A stretch of 64,000 bases of DNA, from NCBI RefSeq assembly GCF_001649575.2, contig NC_051449.1, positions 11,263,064-11,327,063 of the forward strand, given 5' to 3'. This DNA comes from Kryptolebias marmoratus (taxonomy: Eukaryota > Chordata > Actinopteri > Cyprinodontiformes > Rivulidae). The notes beneath the pieces were generated by a model. The model was not told the origin of the DNA. It saw only the letters and a list, made by a program, of their open reading frames with translations, and ran no database searches. This document shows positions 53,124-64,000 of the stretch, piece after piece. The first letter of the stretch is position 1, and every line of letters starts with the position of its first letter. A program made the position numbers and the translations under genes.

Positions 53124-53197
53124 TGGCCCGTACGGGGATCGAACCCGCGACCTTGGCGTTATTAGCACCACGCTCTAACCAACTGAGCTAACCGGCC
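53124..53197 (-). tRNA. tRNA-Ile (anticodon AAT)
   Basis: The 74-nt cloverleaf starts GGCCGGTTAGCTCAG (A box) and has the anticodon loop CTAATAA. Its T arm is GGGTTCGATCCC (B box) and it ends GGGCCA. The A34 of the anticodon would be read as inosine. A TTTT run follows within about 15 bases. No intron. Confidence 0.97.
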
Positions 53198-53393
53198 ACC
53201 GCAGAATTTTCACGCTGATAACTTTATAACAGCACGCTCATCAGACGAGGAAAAACTGCCCTATTGGTATATTATGTATATGTCTAACCTTAGAAGCATC
53301 AGTTTATATACATGATTTCCAAACAACACAACCCAGAAATCATACATCTGTTAATATTACCTTTATATAAACTACTGTTCCCAGCCTAAATCG

Positions 53394-53465
53394 GACCTCG
53401 TGGCGCAACGGTAGCGCGTCTGACTCCAGATCAGAAGGTTGCGTGTTCAAATCACGTCGGGGTCA
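53394..53465 (+). tRNA. tRNA-Trp (anticodon CCA)
   Basis: The 72-nt cloverleaf starts GACCTCGTGGCGCAACGG and has the anticodon stem-loop TCTGACTCCAGATCAGA. Its T arm is GTGTTCAAATCAC and it ends GGGTCA. It is the only plus-strand tRNA of the four. TTTT follows at about 53,473. Confidence 0.97.
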
Positions 53466-53742
53466 GTTCCATTTTGTTTGTCTATTCCAATAATCTTCGT
53501 TGTTGTTTTAAAACGCGACTCCAGACAGAGAAATGCTTTGCTGAGTTACTTTTGTTATAAATGCATTACAATCCTGAACTAGTCTGTAATAGTCCTTACA
53601 CATGCTGTCTATACTCTAACTTCAAGAAACGCCTTGGTCGAGAACCGAACAGTGACGACAATGATAATAATGTCACCCCTTACTGTTATATACTTACAGC
53701 ACGATCAGTTGTCTTTAACTCAGAGGAAGCAAAAAAAAACTA

Positions 53743-53814
53743 GGGCTCGTCCGGGATTTGAACCCGGGACCTCTCGCACCCTAAGCGAGAATCATACCCC
53801 TAGACCAACGAGCC
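53743..53814 (-). tRNA. tRNA-Pro (anticodon AGG)
   Basis: The 72-nt cloverleaf starts GGCTCGTTGGTCTAGGGG, has the anticodon loop CTTAGGG inside the stem TCTCG/CGAGA, and T arm GGGTTCAAATCCC. The discriminator is C, as usual for vertebrate tRNA-Pro. A run of nine T follows on the transcribed strand. Confidence 0.97.
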
Positions 53815-54779
53815 GCTTAGTCCAACTTGCAAGCTACATTGTTTCAGAATGTTGTAAAACCTGTTTTATATAGTCTGTCAGCGACTTCGGAAGATTCCTA
53901 GATACACAGGCTAACATTGTTGTAGAACTACTCATTCTACGCGTAGCTACAGTGTTTGTTTTGTTTGTCAAAAGTCTTGAGAGAGTTAGCTAACTGCTAG
54001 CATGTAGCACGTAGCTAAAATCAGCCGACTTGCATGTTGACTTTACCTTTAAAGAAATGCTAATAGCTCCGAACTGTATAAAAAGTTTACTCATGTTCCA
54101 GCCCCCAAACAGGTGTTTTATTTAAGCTGTTTGAACTGCAGACACCTTCCTACCCAACCTGATTGTTATGAATGTCCTGCTCCTACTGGCATAACCTGTC
54201 CAATAGGTAACTGGGTAGTTTCTACTGAACTAACCCCCCTGCAGTCAGTGTGGCTTTAAAAAGCTTAAAAAAAAACACACCCTAAATTCAAAATGGAATA
54301 AATAAAAAATCAGGATCTGAACATTTATCATGTCATGTAGTCCTCAATGAGAAACACCGATTTAAGCAGTTACTTTTGCAAAAATGTTTAAAAACTTGCT
54401 TTTATTCTAATTGACAAGGCAAATTTTTAACACACAATGCAGCCCTAAAGTTTTTATTTTCCTAGTTAACCTTTTCTGTAAACAATATATCTACTTAATC
54501 AATACTTAAATCCATTTGAAAGCTTAAATCGCATTTTAATGTTGAATATAAAAAGCTCTGAACAGAAGGCCAGGGTCAATATATTTCTCTTAACAGTTTC
54601 TTTTCTTTTTTGGGGGTGTGTGTATGTGTGTAAAGACAAAGTAATAGCCCCTTTAAGTATATTTTATATGTGGTTCAATTAGAGTGCACATTGTTTGACA
54701 TGAGAGTGATAATAAACACATTAAATCATCAGTGTTTACCAGTATGTAGCAGTCAGCAAATCGTGCCTCCTGCATACGG
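53815..54779. other. Spacer between the tRNA cluster and gigyf2
   Basis: AT-rich. A TG tract lies near 54,616-54,632. No gene recognised. Confidence 0.5.
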
Positions 54780-55150
54780 GTTTATAGGTGATGTCATGTG
54801 ACCCAAACTCAGCCATCTTGTGGAAAAACGAATAGAGAGAGACACTCAGCAACACGCATACAAACCCCGAGCTGTCACAACTAGTCGAGGTAAGACAGCC
54901 GAAGTTTCGTCCACTAACCAGGCAAATACCTACATCCGAGTTAAGAGCCGTGCGACAGGGGGCACGTTCTCACGGTCCGTGGCCGGTCGGCGGTGCTGTT
55001 AAAACGAGCCATGTCGACTCGGCCTCGCAGCACCGGGCTCTGGTGAGCCCTGGTGCCCGGCCGGGTCGCGCGAACTCGCGGGAGGAAGCGGCCGATGTGT
55101 TCCCAGGCTGCTCCGGGAAGGCCGCGTGTAGCCGTTAGCTAATCCGTTAG
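54780..55150 (+). promoter_or_regulatory. gigyf2: CpG-rich promoter region and probable 5' UTR exon of gigyf2
   Basis: CpG-dense sequence at about 54,950-55,140 lies about 1.3-1.6 kb upstream of the first coding exon, and no TATA box is evident. A splice donor gag|gtaaga (exon end 54,889) could join to the acceptor at 56,411-56,414, just before the start codon. Other donors in the CpG block are possible, so the leader exon is not settled. Confidence 0.5.
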
Positions 55151-56414
55151 CCTGCTGGAAACGGCCGTTAAACGTATATTATATTTTTTTATATTCGCTT
55201 CTGCCTGAACAGTTGTTACGTGAGACACACCATTTACTGTAAAAAATTTAAAAACCCACTCGTCCACATGTGACACTTATATATATGTTGGTTATTTTGG
55301 AATAAAACGCTGTTTGCTAGCAGAGGAGCTAGTCCAGATCTGGGTGTCGTGTTGCAACAGCGTGCGGCTAAAGGGGCACTTTAAACTACAACTCCAGTGC
55401 CTCCTTTACACCCTGTCTGTTACTGTACAGTCAGACTTATTTTAACTTGTAAGATACTCCTTAGCCAACATATGATAGACGGCTTATGTTGTTATTTGTT
55501 TGTATTAGCTCGGTTTTATGGTGTTTTTTGCTACCGCAGTGTTGGCGAGTGATTTCTTCTTAACCTTTCTGACCACTTCACCGACACTCAGGACCGTCTG
55601 CTTTAAGGTCAGCCCGGGATGTTTCAGCTGGGGTTTGTTCATGTTCTCGTTATAAAGGAAGCCATCGTTTGATACAACAACCCGGACAACTTGGCTACAA
55701 ATGATTCGCTGTCTCTGCTCCGTCTAAGTCCCCAAAAAGGAGGAGTAAACATGACATTTACCAAGTTATTAGTTCATGCTGTCCACCGACTGGGCCCTTT
55801 TTTCAGCAAGTCATCATGCAAACTCAGATGTTTTGCTTTCGGTTAACAATGAATAATGACCCTAGATGCTTGCTGTAGTTGTCTGTAAAGTTTGCTGTAT
55901 CGATTGCTGTAAATGGGAACTAGTTATTTTATATTCGGTGCAGCTTATCTACTCAAGGACCCCTCTTTTGTCAATTACAGGTGTCCGGCGTGGACCGCAG
56001 TCTGGGAGGCTTCCTAAAATAGCTTTTAGCAGATTGAAATCTTATACGGTTTGTGTGCAGGAGGGATGGGCGCGCGTCTGAAGGGGCTGAAATACACGAA
56101 ACCCAGCTCAGAGGATGAAACACAACTTTAGTGAACGGTTACCTTGGCTGTTGTAGTATTTTTTTTTTTTTTAAAAAAAGGGCACACCCCATATTTCATA
56201 CCAGTGTGAGCTCATTCAGGCTGGGTTATGTTTGGACTCATCTCGCTTTGTCCACCAGAGATGCTCAGAAGTTGTTCAGCTAACCTTTACGTCACTCTGT
56301 GGAATGAATTTATTCTTGTTTCCTTATCAAAGTTGACCACTAAGCTAGAAGAAAAATGTGACACTAACTCTGTTTTTTCTTTTCTCTGTGTCTCTCTGTT
56401 TTGTGTCTTTGCAG
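55151..56414. other. gigyf2: Probable 5' UTR intron of gigyf2
   Basis: No coding sequence recognised. It ends at the acceptor tttgcag (AG at 56,413-56,414), 21 bases upstream of the start codon. Confidence 0.5.
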
Positions 56415-56435
56415 AACTCCAAGGAAGAAAAAAAA

Positions 56436-59400
56436 ATGGCCGAAACCCAGACGCTTAACTTTGGACCAGAATGGTAATGAAGCGAGCACGATTAGGTTCT
56501 GAGGCGGGTTTTTCAGCTGGAGCCTGTTCAGGCATGCCGCCTGCCTCCTTGGCTTTGGTTGTCGACTCTTGTTTCTCACTTCGTTTAGCCTAAATGCGTT
56601 TTGGGTGTTTGTTTTTCCTCTGCAGGCTCCGTGCCCTGTCCGGAGGCGGTGGCGGTGGCGGCAGCGGCGGTGGCGGCAGCGGCAGTGGACTCGGTGGAGT
56701 CAGTGGAAGCAGCAGCCTCATTGCCTCTCCACCCCTCTCACCTGCGTTGCCAAAGTATAAACTCGCAGACTATCGCTACGGGAGAGAAGAAATGCTAGCA
56801 CTTTATGTAAAGGATAACAAGGTGGGTAGGTCCACAGTGGTAACTTGAATAGAACTGGTATTAGTTTCAGAATGAGGATGTCATAAGTCATTTTTAAAGC
56901 TTTAATAATTCAAAATAAATGTGGCCTCCTCTCCTCCAGATCCCTATAGACCTACATGATAAGGAGTTCCTGTCCATACTGCAAGAGGAACCCTTACCAC
57001 CTCTGGCACTTGTGTCTTTTACAGAGGAGGAACAGGTTGGAGCACTTTTCACAACGTCATGTCATTTTATTAGTTAAAAAAAAATTAGTAATAATAATTA
57101 AATTAAATGAACATCGGAGTGTTGTCGGACGCACGCAGGAGTTGAGTCGTAATGTTCTCCAAACGTTCCACCTGGAAATCTCGTAAGCCTAATGAGAGCG
57201 GGACCAAAGAACGGAACTGCGAGCTGAGTGTTTGTCCCCTTTGTCCCCCCCCCCCGTCCCTCCCTGCCCTCCCCGTTTGTCTCTGCAGAGAAACTTTTCC
57301 ATGTCTGTAAACAGCGCAGCTGTACTTCGGCTGACAGGGCGGGGAGGCGGACCGATAGCCGGGGCGCCGAGGGGCCGAAGTACATCAAGAGGTAGAGGTA
57401 AGAATCCAGGCGGCAGTCGTGCACAGAAGTGTCAAGTTTCACTCCGGTTGCTTCAGGTGGTCGGAGGAGCGAACTGAAGCTGTGGAATCAAAATCACAAG
57501 TTTTATGGGGTTTTTTGTTTTGTTTTTTTTTAATTGGCGTTTTAACTGTTTTATGGTTGTGGCTTCAGAGTGGCTCCAACAACTGCAGATAGTTAGGATG
57601 CCTCTGAACAGCCCACCATTACTCCCACAGTTTGAGACTGGGGAGGTGTGTGTGTGTGTGTAACAGTAGTGCTCTGTAGGTTTCGTGCTTACTCGTGTAG
57701 TCGAACCTCAGCTGCTGAAACCTCGTAATTGATCCACCCTAAAGCTAGAAACCACCTTCCAAAAACTATTTATTTATTTTTGCCACGGTCTACAAGGCTG
57801 TGGCGCTCAGGATTCCATCGACCCTTACACGTTTCAAACATGTGCTGTGAAGAAACAGGTTTTCCGACGATAATGTTTTGTGGTTTTCGCCAGACAAAAA
57901 AGCCGCGTTGTAGAAACAAATGACGCGGAATGGATTGAAACGCTGGAGATAACGCTCAGTCTTTCCCTCTGTGCGCTGCGGCTGCGTGTTCCTGCTTTGG
58001 TGGCATAAACAGAAGGTTTGATTCATAAGAAATAAAAACGCTACCAGAACTGTACCCCTCCTTTTTCATAACTGGACTACAATTTGGCTTTTCTGCGTTT
58101 CATGCACCTCACTACCTCTGCCTGGCTCGAGACGATTCTGCTGAAAGAGAAAGGACCAGCAACAGTTTGACTGAGGTGTAGATTTTAAAAAAAAAAGGGG
58201 GGGGAATAAAGTACAGATAACACTGATGAGGTGAAAGGCAAGTTGTCTCTTCTTGCTGCTGCAGATGAGACACAAGACAGCGGTTGCTTTATTTCTAAAC
58301 TCATCTTAAATTCTTCTGTTCTGCTGATGTAAGGAGCGCGTTCTTTTATATATGAAGTCTGACATTTTACAAAAAGGCATCTTTGTGCAGCTAAGTCGCA
58401 TGGCTTGTGCCGAAAAATGCTGCCCGTCACGGTGAGGACGGGTTAACTTAAAAGCTCCACGGGCTGCTTTATTGTCCTCTGTGTACACAAGAAAGGAGGA
58501 CAGGACAGTATTAGGATTCAGCAAATGTTGGGGAAAGATGATGGGTTTTTCCATTCGGCCTGCTTGTGTGTTTGGTAAAGAATATGTAAACGATTTAAAA
58601 AAAAAAAACATGTTGCTAAGTCTCAGCTATTTTATTTAAAAATTAAATTCATAGAGGAAGCAAGAGAATTTAATGGTTTGGTGCGTGTCGCCTTACGATT
58701 TCAGGTCGGGGAAGAGGTGACGGAGGCTTTTACCAAAGAAGTTTTGACGACGTGGAGGGTTTTGGGCGCGGAGTGCGAGAAATGCATCGCTCTCAAAGCT
58801 GGGAAGAAAGGTATCGGAATAAAGAGTTGTGACGTCACAATAAGAAGTGCCGGGTTTTTGGCAAAATTGTGTGTTTTAGTCACGACCTAAGAGGTTTTAT
58901 TTTTCCCCTCATCAGGGGGGAGAGACGATTTGAAAAGCCAGGACGAAAAGATCCAGGTTGGTGTCGCTCGAATAGTCAATATTTAACAAATTATGTTTTT
59001 TGTTTTTGTGCTTACCTGCTTGTTGCTCTCTACCTTCTTAGCAGAAGCTGCTCCAGGACATTTTCCGATGAATCACAGTAAGTTTTCTTGATCAAGTTAA
59101 ATAAAACGTGCCCCACTTAATCAGGAGTAATTGAGGCAAATATAGCATTGCTTTTATTTATTTATTTATTTTCCTATTACATAAACTGAGATTGTTAAAT
59201 ATATATATTTTCTGGCGGCGTCTCCTTCACCTACCTGGGGTTTTTGAAGTTCGAGGCGCTTACGAGGACGGCGGGGCGGGACTGCCGAGGAAGCACGACT
59301 TTACGCGCTCAGAGAGCGAGAACTGGCGCACTTCTCGCGATGATCAGAACGGTGAGGATGATGAGGGGGTCTGGCGCCTGGCAGGTTCTCAACGGGACAA

Positions 59401-62400
59401 TGACCGGTGGTGCCCCCCGAGCCCAGGTGGGCCCTGCAGAAACCTCGCCACCTACATATTTATCTCAGAGGAGCCCTCTGGGATAAATATACCGGTGTAT
59501 TCTGAGATGTTCCACATTTAACTCAAATATGCTGTTGTGTTACAACCTATATTCTGCTTTTGGCTCTTGCTTTCACTGTCATAAAAAAATTAGCATTAAA
59601 ACAACCTGCCTGCTGTTGTTGAGCACTCCAGTGTGCTGGCCAAACAAAGCTAACGGGGGTGGGGGGGGGTGTTTCCTCTGGCATGGAGCCCTGTGGGTCC
59701 TGCGGGCTGAGGTGTATGGTCGCTCTGGACTGAGTTAATGCTTTTGAGTTCCCATGAATGCGCTTGTTGAGCTGGAACTTTTAGCAGCTGTCCCACGCGA
59801 TTAAGAAGTTTGCAATTTTTGTGCCCTTTTTTTTTTTTTTTTTTTTTACCGCAGACGGGCCTCGGTCGGCAGGGTGGCGGGAACACCCGGACCAGCGTCG
59901 GCGTTTCCCGTTCGACGCGCGGGAAGACGAGCGCGGCTACAGGAGGCAGAGGTCGGGCAGCGGCAGCTTTGAGGACGAGAGGGACAGCTTGCCCGAGTGG
60001 TGTCTGGAGGACGCAGACGAAGAAGCGGGCACATTCGACTCCTCGGGGGCATTTCTGTCTCTAAAGGTAACGGGGTTTGAAACAAAGACAAATATTTATT
60101 TATTTTAGTAAAAGGCGGTGCGATTTCTGAGGAGACGCTTCTCTTATTGTGTGCTTTCAGAAAGCATCAAAGGAGCCGATCCCAGAAGAAGCAGAGCTCG
60201 ACTTCAAACCCTTGGAGGAGTGTGAAGAGGGCCTGGAGGAGGCGGACACGTCGCCCAGGGACACCAAAGAGACAGAAAAGGAGGCCAAAAGAGAAGCTGA
60301 CAGAAAAGGTCAGCCATTTTGATCCCTCAGGTTCTGTGTCCTTCACATATGTGTGTACGTTAGGATTGTTAGGATGGTGGTAATTTGAGCTGGATGCCAA
60401 AGAAAACACTCAGAATTCAACACCATCAACAATACTATAGTGACACACACCATTACTGAAGGTCAGATAGTCCTCAAGTTTTACAAACTATAAAAGAAGT
60501 CCTTACAGTAGTGGATGACAGCTCCTCTATTACAACATAGTTAGATGTTGCAAATATATTCTATTTATTGAAGTCACTCATTAGATCATTTCTGCTGCTG
60601 CTAATCCTGGATGGTATGTGCAAAACTGACATGAAGCTTTGAGTGTTTTGTTTTCATAGTCAAGGAATTAGTTTTCTCTCAAGATGGAACTCCAGACAGA
60701 CAAGGAAACATTAAATATCTGTCATGAATCAGAACGCAGTGCTTTGCTTGAACCTTTCACGTGGAAGTGTGTAGATCTTTACGTCTTTAAAAACAAGATT
60801 ACACTCTGATTCTCACTCCTTCGTGGCATCTTATTAAATTCATAACAATGAAAATAATAATAATGAAAAATAAATGTTTTCAAGCTGCACTGGTGTGAAG
60901 GTTTTACTCTCTAAAATCGCTTAAAGTGGAACTAAATGGTCGTACGCTGGAGCCTTTTAGATTAGTTTTATTCTCGAGTTGTAAGCATCCATTTTTGTGG
61001 TCATACACCCAAAGTTTTATTCCTCTCTGATCATCAGTTCCATTTGCGTTCTCAGTAACTAAACTAAAAAAAAATGTTTGAAACATTACGTTTCGTCTGT
61101 TTGTTTCAGAGTTTGCCAGAGTCTCGGAAGAGGCTCCAGCTGTTCATCCACCTGTTGCCTCGGCGGCCTTGGAATCCCATCCCCCGGCGCAGAGTTTATC
61201 CCCCAGCCACCCCCACAGGACGGAGGAGTCCGAGAGACCGGCCGAGCGCCAGCCGCCCCTTGAGCTCCCGCCAGAGCCGTGCAAAGCGCCCATGCGTGTC
61301 CCGATGTCCACAAGCATTTTGGAGTCTCTACCCATGACCCACGTTTCCAGCGCCCTGCCAGGTGGGGCTCGGTTCTTCACTTTCAGCGGAGAAGGCCCTC
61401 TTTAGCCGAACCTAACGTCTGCTTATTTTCTTTTTGTTGTGACTCTGTTTCATGCAGAGGTGTCTGCTCCATCATCATCGGTTCATCTACCACAGCAGAA
61501 GCCCATGGAGGTCCCTATGGTCATGAGCAATCCCTCACCCTTCACATCAAGCATATTAGCACCTATAAGCAGGCCCACCATTATGCCACACGACACCGAC
61601 GAAGACGAGGGACTAAAACACTTTGAGCAAGTACGTTTTGTCGGCTTTTAACAGAAACCTCTGGCAATACTGCTGCCTTCAGATGAATGTCCCTTTGTCG
61701 TGAAATCTCTTAAAGCTTGTGTTCATATAAGGAAACCATGTTGTAAATATTGTTACTACGGATGTGAGTTTCACCCCAACACTTTGGGATTAATTGACTG
61801 ACCAGCATTAAAAGAGCACATTGTTCTCGTCCCAGGAGGCAGAAAAGATGGTAGCGTACCTACAAGACAGCGGCGTGGACGATGACAGACTGACCGCGAA
61901 GACGTCAGAAAAGCCCAAGCCTGCAGGCCTGCCTCTGACCCACGAAGCAGCCCTCAAGTGGTTTTACAAAGACCCGCAGGGGGAGATACAGGGTGAGAAT
62001 ATTCACAGTTTTATAGCCTTAAACATTTAAGTTTTACTTTGGAAGGTTTTCTCATTTGAACCCACGACTCTCCTTTTGCTCCTTCAGGTCCGTTCAGCAA
62101 TCAGGAGATGTCGGAGTGGTTTCAGGCTGGTTATTTCACCATGTCGTTGTTGGTCAAAAGAGGCTGCGATGAAGTGTTTCAGCCTCTGGGAGAGATCATG
62201 AAGATTTGGGGGAGGGTGCCATTTTCTCCAGGCCCTGCACCTCCACCCCTACAAGTAAGGATCCCGGCAGAATTCCTAATTGCCTCAAGTCTGAGACCAA
62301 GAGAAGAGTTTTGTTTAACTAATCTCACAAGCTCAGAGTTTCTGTCCACCGTGTTTGGACAAAATGCTGGTGTAGCATCTAATCTACTAATCTGCCCTTC

Positions 62401-63255
62401 TTGTTGGTTTTATTAGCCGTTTCCAGCCTCACAGTTTAAACCAATACAGCACGGGGTTGTTTCTTTTATGAGTTTTAAACTGGTAGCAGCTTCACTCATC
62501 TAAATATATAACATTAAGCAAAGAAAACACTTTTTTTCCTCGTAATGTTTCTTTGAAAATTGGATTTTATCACTTCTATTGTGGGTTTGAAGTTAAAGCA
62601 GCAGTGTAAGACCATTAGATATTAGAAATTTTGTGATTTTGAAACTTCTTAGCTCTTCATGAAGCAACATTTGAAAGTGTAAATGAATGCCCTTCATGGC
62701 TTTAATATCACCAGTTTCTCTACAATGATTCACATTTCCAGCATTTCAGGAAAGAAACCAAGCAGCTCTTAGATTATTTTAAAGTTAAACCAGCATCTTT
62801 AAACTTGTTGAACAAGCTTATTCAAGTTCCGCTCCAGTACTAGTCAATGACCTGTAGATGGCGTTAAAGGCCAGTTTTTTTCATCCTGCTTGCTGTGCAG
62901 CCTTTTGATACATTTATAATAAATATTTCAACAAGGTAGTGAAACTGGAGCATATTGATGGCAGAGCCTGAATCGGCTCTCTGTCCGACTGACTGAGGAT
63001 TTAGGCTTTATTTCTTCAAATAGCCCCACTTTTTTGTTGCCTGAGAAGACTCAGAAAGAGAAACCTGACTTAATACGGGTCAGTTATTTCCTTTTTTTTA
63101 GCTCCTTCTGTGTTTCCAGAGCCATGGTTTGTTCTGACTCCTCCTTCCTCTGTGTTTCAGTCTGATGGTGACCAGGAAAGGTTGAAAAGGCAGCAGGAGC
63201 TCACCGCCCTCAACCTTTACCAGTTACAGCAGCTCCAATATCAATACCTCCTCAG
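56436..63255 (+). CDS. gigyf2: GIGYF2 (GRB10-interacting GYF protein 2), N-terminal half; 15 coding exons, continues past the window
   Basis: Cytoplasmic scaffold that recruits the cap-binding repressor 4EHP and mRNA-decay factors to silenced or stalled messages. Exons: 56436-56473, 56626-56821, 56940-57035, 57289-57397, 58705-58810, 58916-58956, 59042-59077, 59250-59426, 59855-60066, 60161-60308, 61110-61361, 61458-61630, 61836-61992, 62088-62254, 63161-63255. All have GT-AG borders and the frame is continuous for about 667 aa. Residues 1-13 read MAETQTLNFGPEW. A 4EHP-binding motif YRYGREEML is at 62-70, preceded by a Gly/Ser-rich tract (19-34). RG-rich and RSESENW blocks follow, then LPEWCLED, a likely DDX6-contact region. 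The GYF domain spans about 569-617: KWFYKDPQGEIQGPF, M..WFQAGYF, then IWGRVPFSPGPAPPP. A Gln-rich stretch follows. LQEEPLPPLAL, NFSMSVNSAAVLRL and EKMVAYLQDS favour GIGYF2 over GIGYF1. The C-terminal half lies outside the window. Confidence 0.93.
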
Positions 63256-63316
63256 GTGCGCCGCCGTCACACCCAACACGTCACATCCAACACATTACAA
63301 CCATCACATCCAACAC

Positions 63317-63535
63317 AGTTCCCTCCAGGCCTCGAGGGCCGCTGTTCTGGGAGTTTTCGGTTTTTCAGCTCCAACACACCTGATTCAAATGGTTTAACTA
63401 CCTCCTCACCAAATCAAGTTCTCCAGGAGCATGGAAACAAGTCATTCATTTAAACCAGGTGTTTTAAAGCAAGAACATCTAAAACATGCAGGAGAGCGAC
63501 CCCCCAAGGAACAGAGTTTGACACTCCTGCTGTAG
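63317..63535. mobile_element. Decayed family M MITE in a gigyf2 intron
   Basis: Contains ccaacacacctgattcaaat, aaaccaggtgttttaaagca and aaaacatgcaggagagcga, in the order seen in the other family M copies. The ends are poorly matched and no target duplication is clear. Confidence 0.55.
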
Positions 63536-63660
63536 AGACAGTTGTTTTGTCAACAAAGCTGTCCTGTGTGGAAACAGTTGCTAATGTCCAGATATATTTA
63601 TACTTTTTAACTGAGTAAATATGACTCATTTGTTTTTCAAACTGTAGGACAAGACATGTC

Positions 63661-64000
63661 ATTAGGCCCGAGCAGCGACAGCGCTGCGAAGGCCTATTGT
63701 ATTTCGTGGAATTCCTAATATTCTTTTTCTTCTTATTATTATTAGGCCCGAGCAGCGACAGCGCTGCGAAGGCCTATTGTATTTCGTGGATTTCTTCATT
63801 ATTATTTTTCCGCCACTTTACGCGGCTCTTTGGACGACTTCCCATATTCAAAAACTTCACCGAAAGTTGTCCCCCGTGTGAAATCGCGTGATTCCATTGA
63901 AATCAAAAGTGGGCGTGGCCAAACTGCTCCACAGCGCCCCCTAACGTGAGATAGGACGAACCGTAAGTCGTAGAAGCGTGGAACCTTGGCAGGTAGGTAG
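63661..64000 (+). repeat. Dispersed repeat with duplicated 50-bp head, cut by the window edge
   Basis: A 50-bp block starting attaggcccgagcagcgaca occurs at 63,661-63,710 and again, identical, at 63,741-63,790, an 80-bp period. The second copy leads into sequence containing gggcgtggccaaactg and cagcgccccctaac, phrases I recognise from an abundant teleost repeat. Its nature and right end are not visible. Confidence 0.7.

Noticed and set aside
52876..53171. Open frames over the tRNA cluster
   Set aside because: They are translations of tRNA genes and spacers.
54820..55138. Short open frames at the gigyf2 CpG island
   Set aside because: Frames rich in Arg, Gly and Ser arise by chance in CpG islands. 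The protein start is at 56,436.
56436..63255. Assignment of the right-hand gene to GIGYF1
   Set aside because: Several blocks (LQEEPLPPLAL, NFSMSVNSAAVLRL, EKMVAYLQDS, RVPFSPGPAPPP) fit GIGYF2 better. Some GIGYF1-like residues occur in the GYF region, so a phylogeny would be the final test.

Overview
The window is nuclear DNA from a vertebrate, almost certainly a teleost fish. Its genes are split by short GT-AG introns. It carries CA/TG microsatellites, fish-type Tc1, hAT-MITE and L2 remnants, and eukaryotic tRNA genes with internal promoters and T-run ends. The recognised proteins match vertebrate families along their length. No bacterial, plasmid or viral gene was seen.

Layout. 1-6,950: AT-rich intergenic DNA with a dispersed repeat (family A) and one intact 213-bp hAT-type MITE. 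6,960-9,960: a complete glutamine synthetase gene (+ strand; CCAAT and TATA boxes, a 5' UTR exon, six coding exons, 371 aa). 9,970-43,700: a gene-poor stretch of about 34 kb holding a degenerate Tc1 element, an L2-type LINE fragment, MITEs, further family A copies, a second repeat (family B), microsatellites and one 23-N assembly gap. 43,710-44,330: single-exon tmem275-like gene (- strand), with a CpG-rich candidate promoter near 46 kb. 49,761-51,804: kinocilin (kncn, - strand, four exons, 125 aa). 52,911-53,814: four tRNA genes (Gly-TCC -, Ile-AAT -, Trp-CCA +, Pro-AGG -). 54,780-64,000: the 5' part of gigyf2 (+ strand): CpG-rich promoter, then 15 coding exons through the GYF domain. The gene runs off the right edge.

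The genes are not an operon or one pathway. Glutamine synthetase makes glutamine in the cytosol, kinocilin and Tmem275 are small membrane proteins, and GIGYF2 is a cytoplasmic translational repressor that partners 4EHP. From memory, KNCN and TMEM275 are also neighbours in human (1p33), which supports both calls, whereas human GLUL and GIGYF2 lie elsewhere. Splice sites were placed by eye from consensus sites, reading-frame continuity and resemblance to vertebrate orthologues. No alignment or database search was run.
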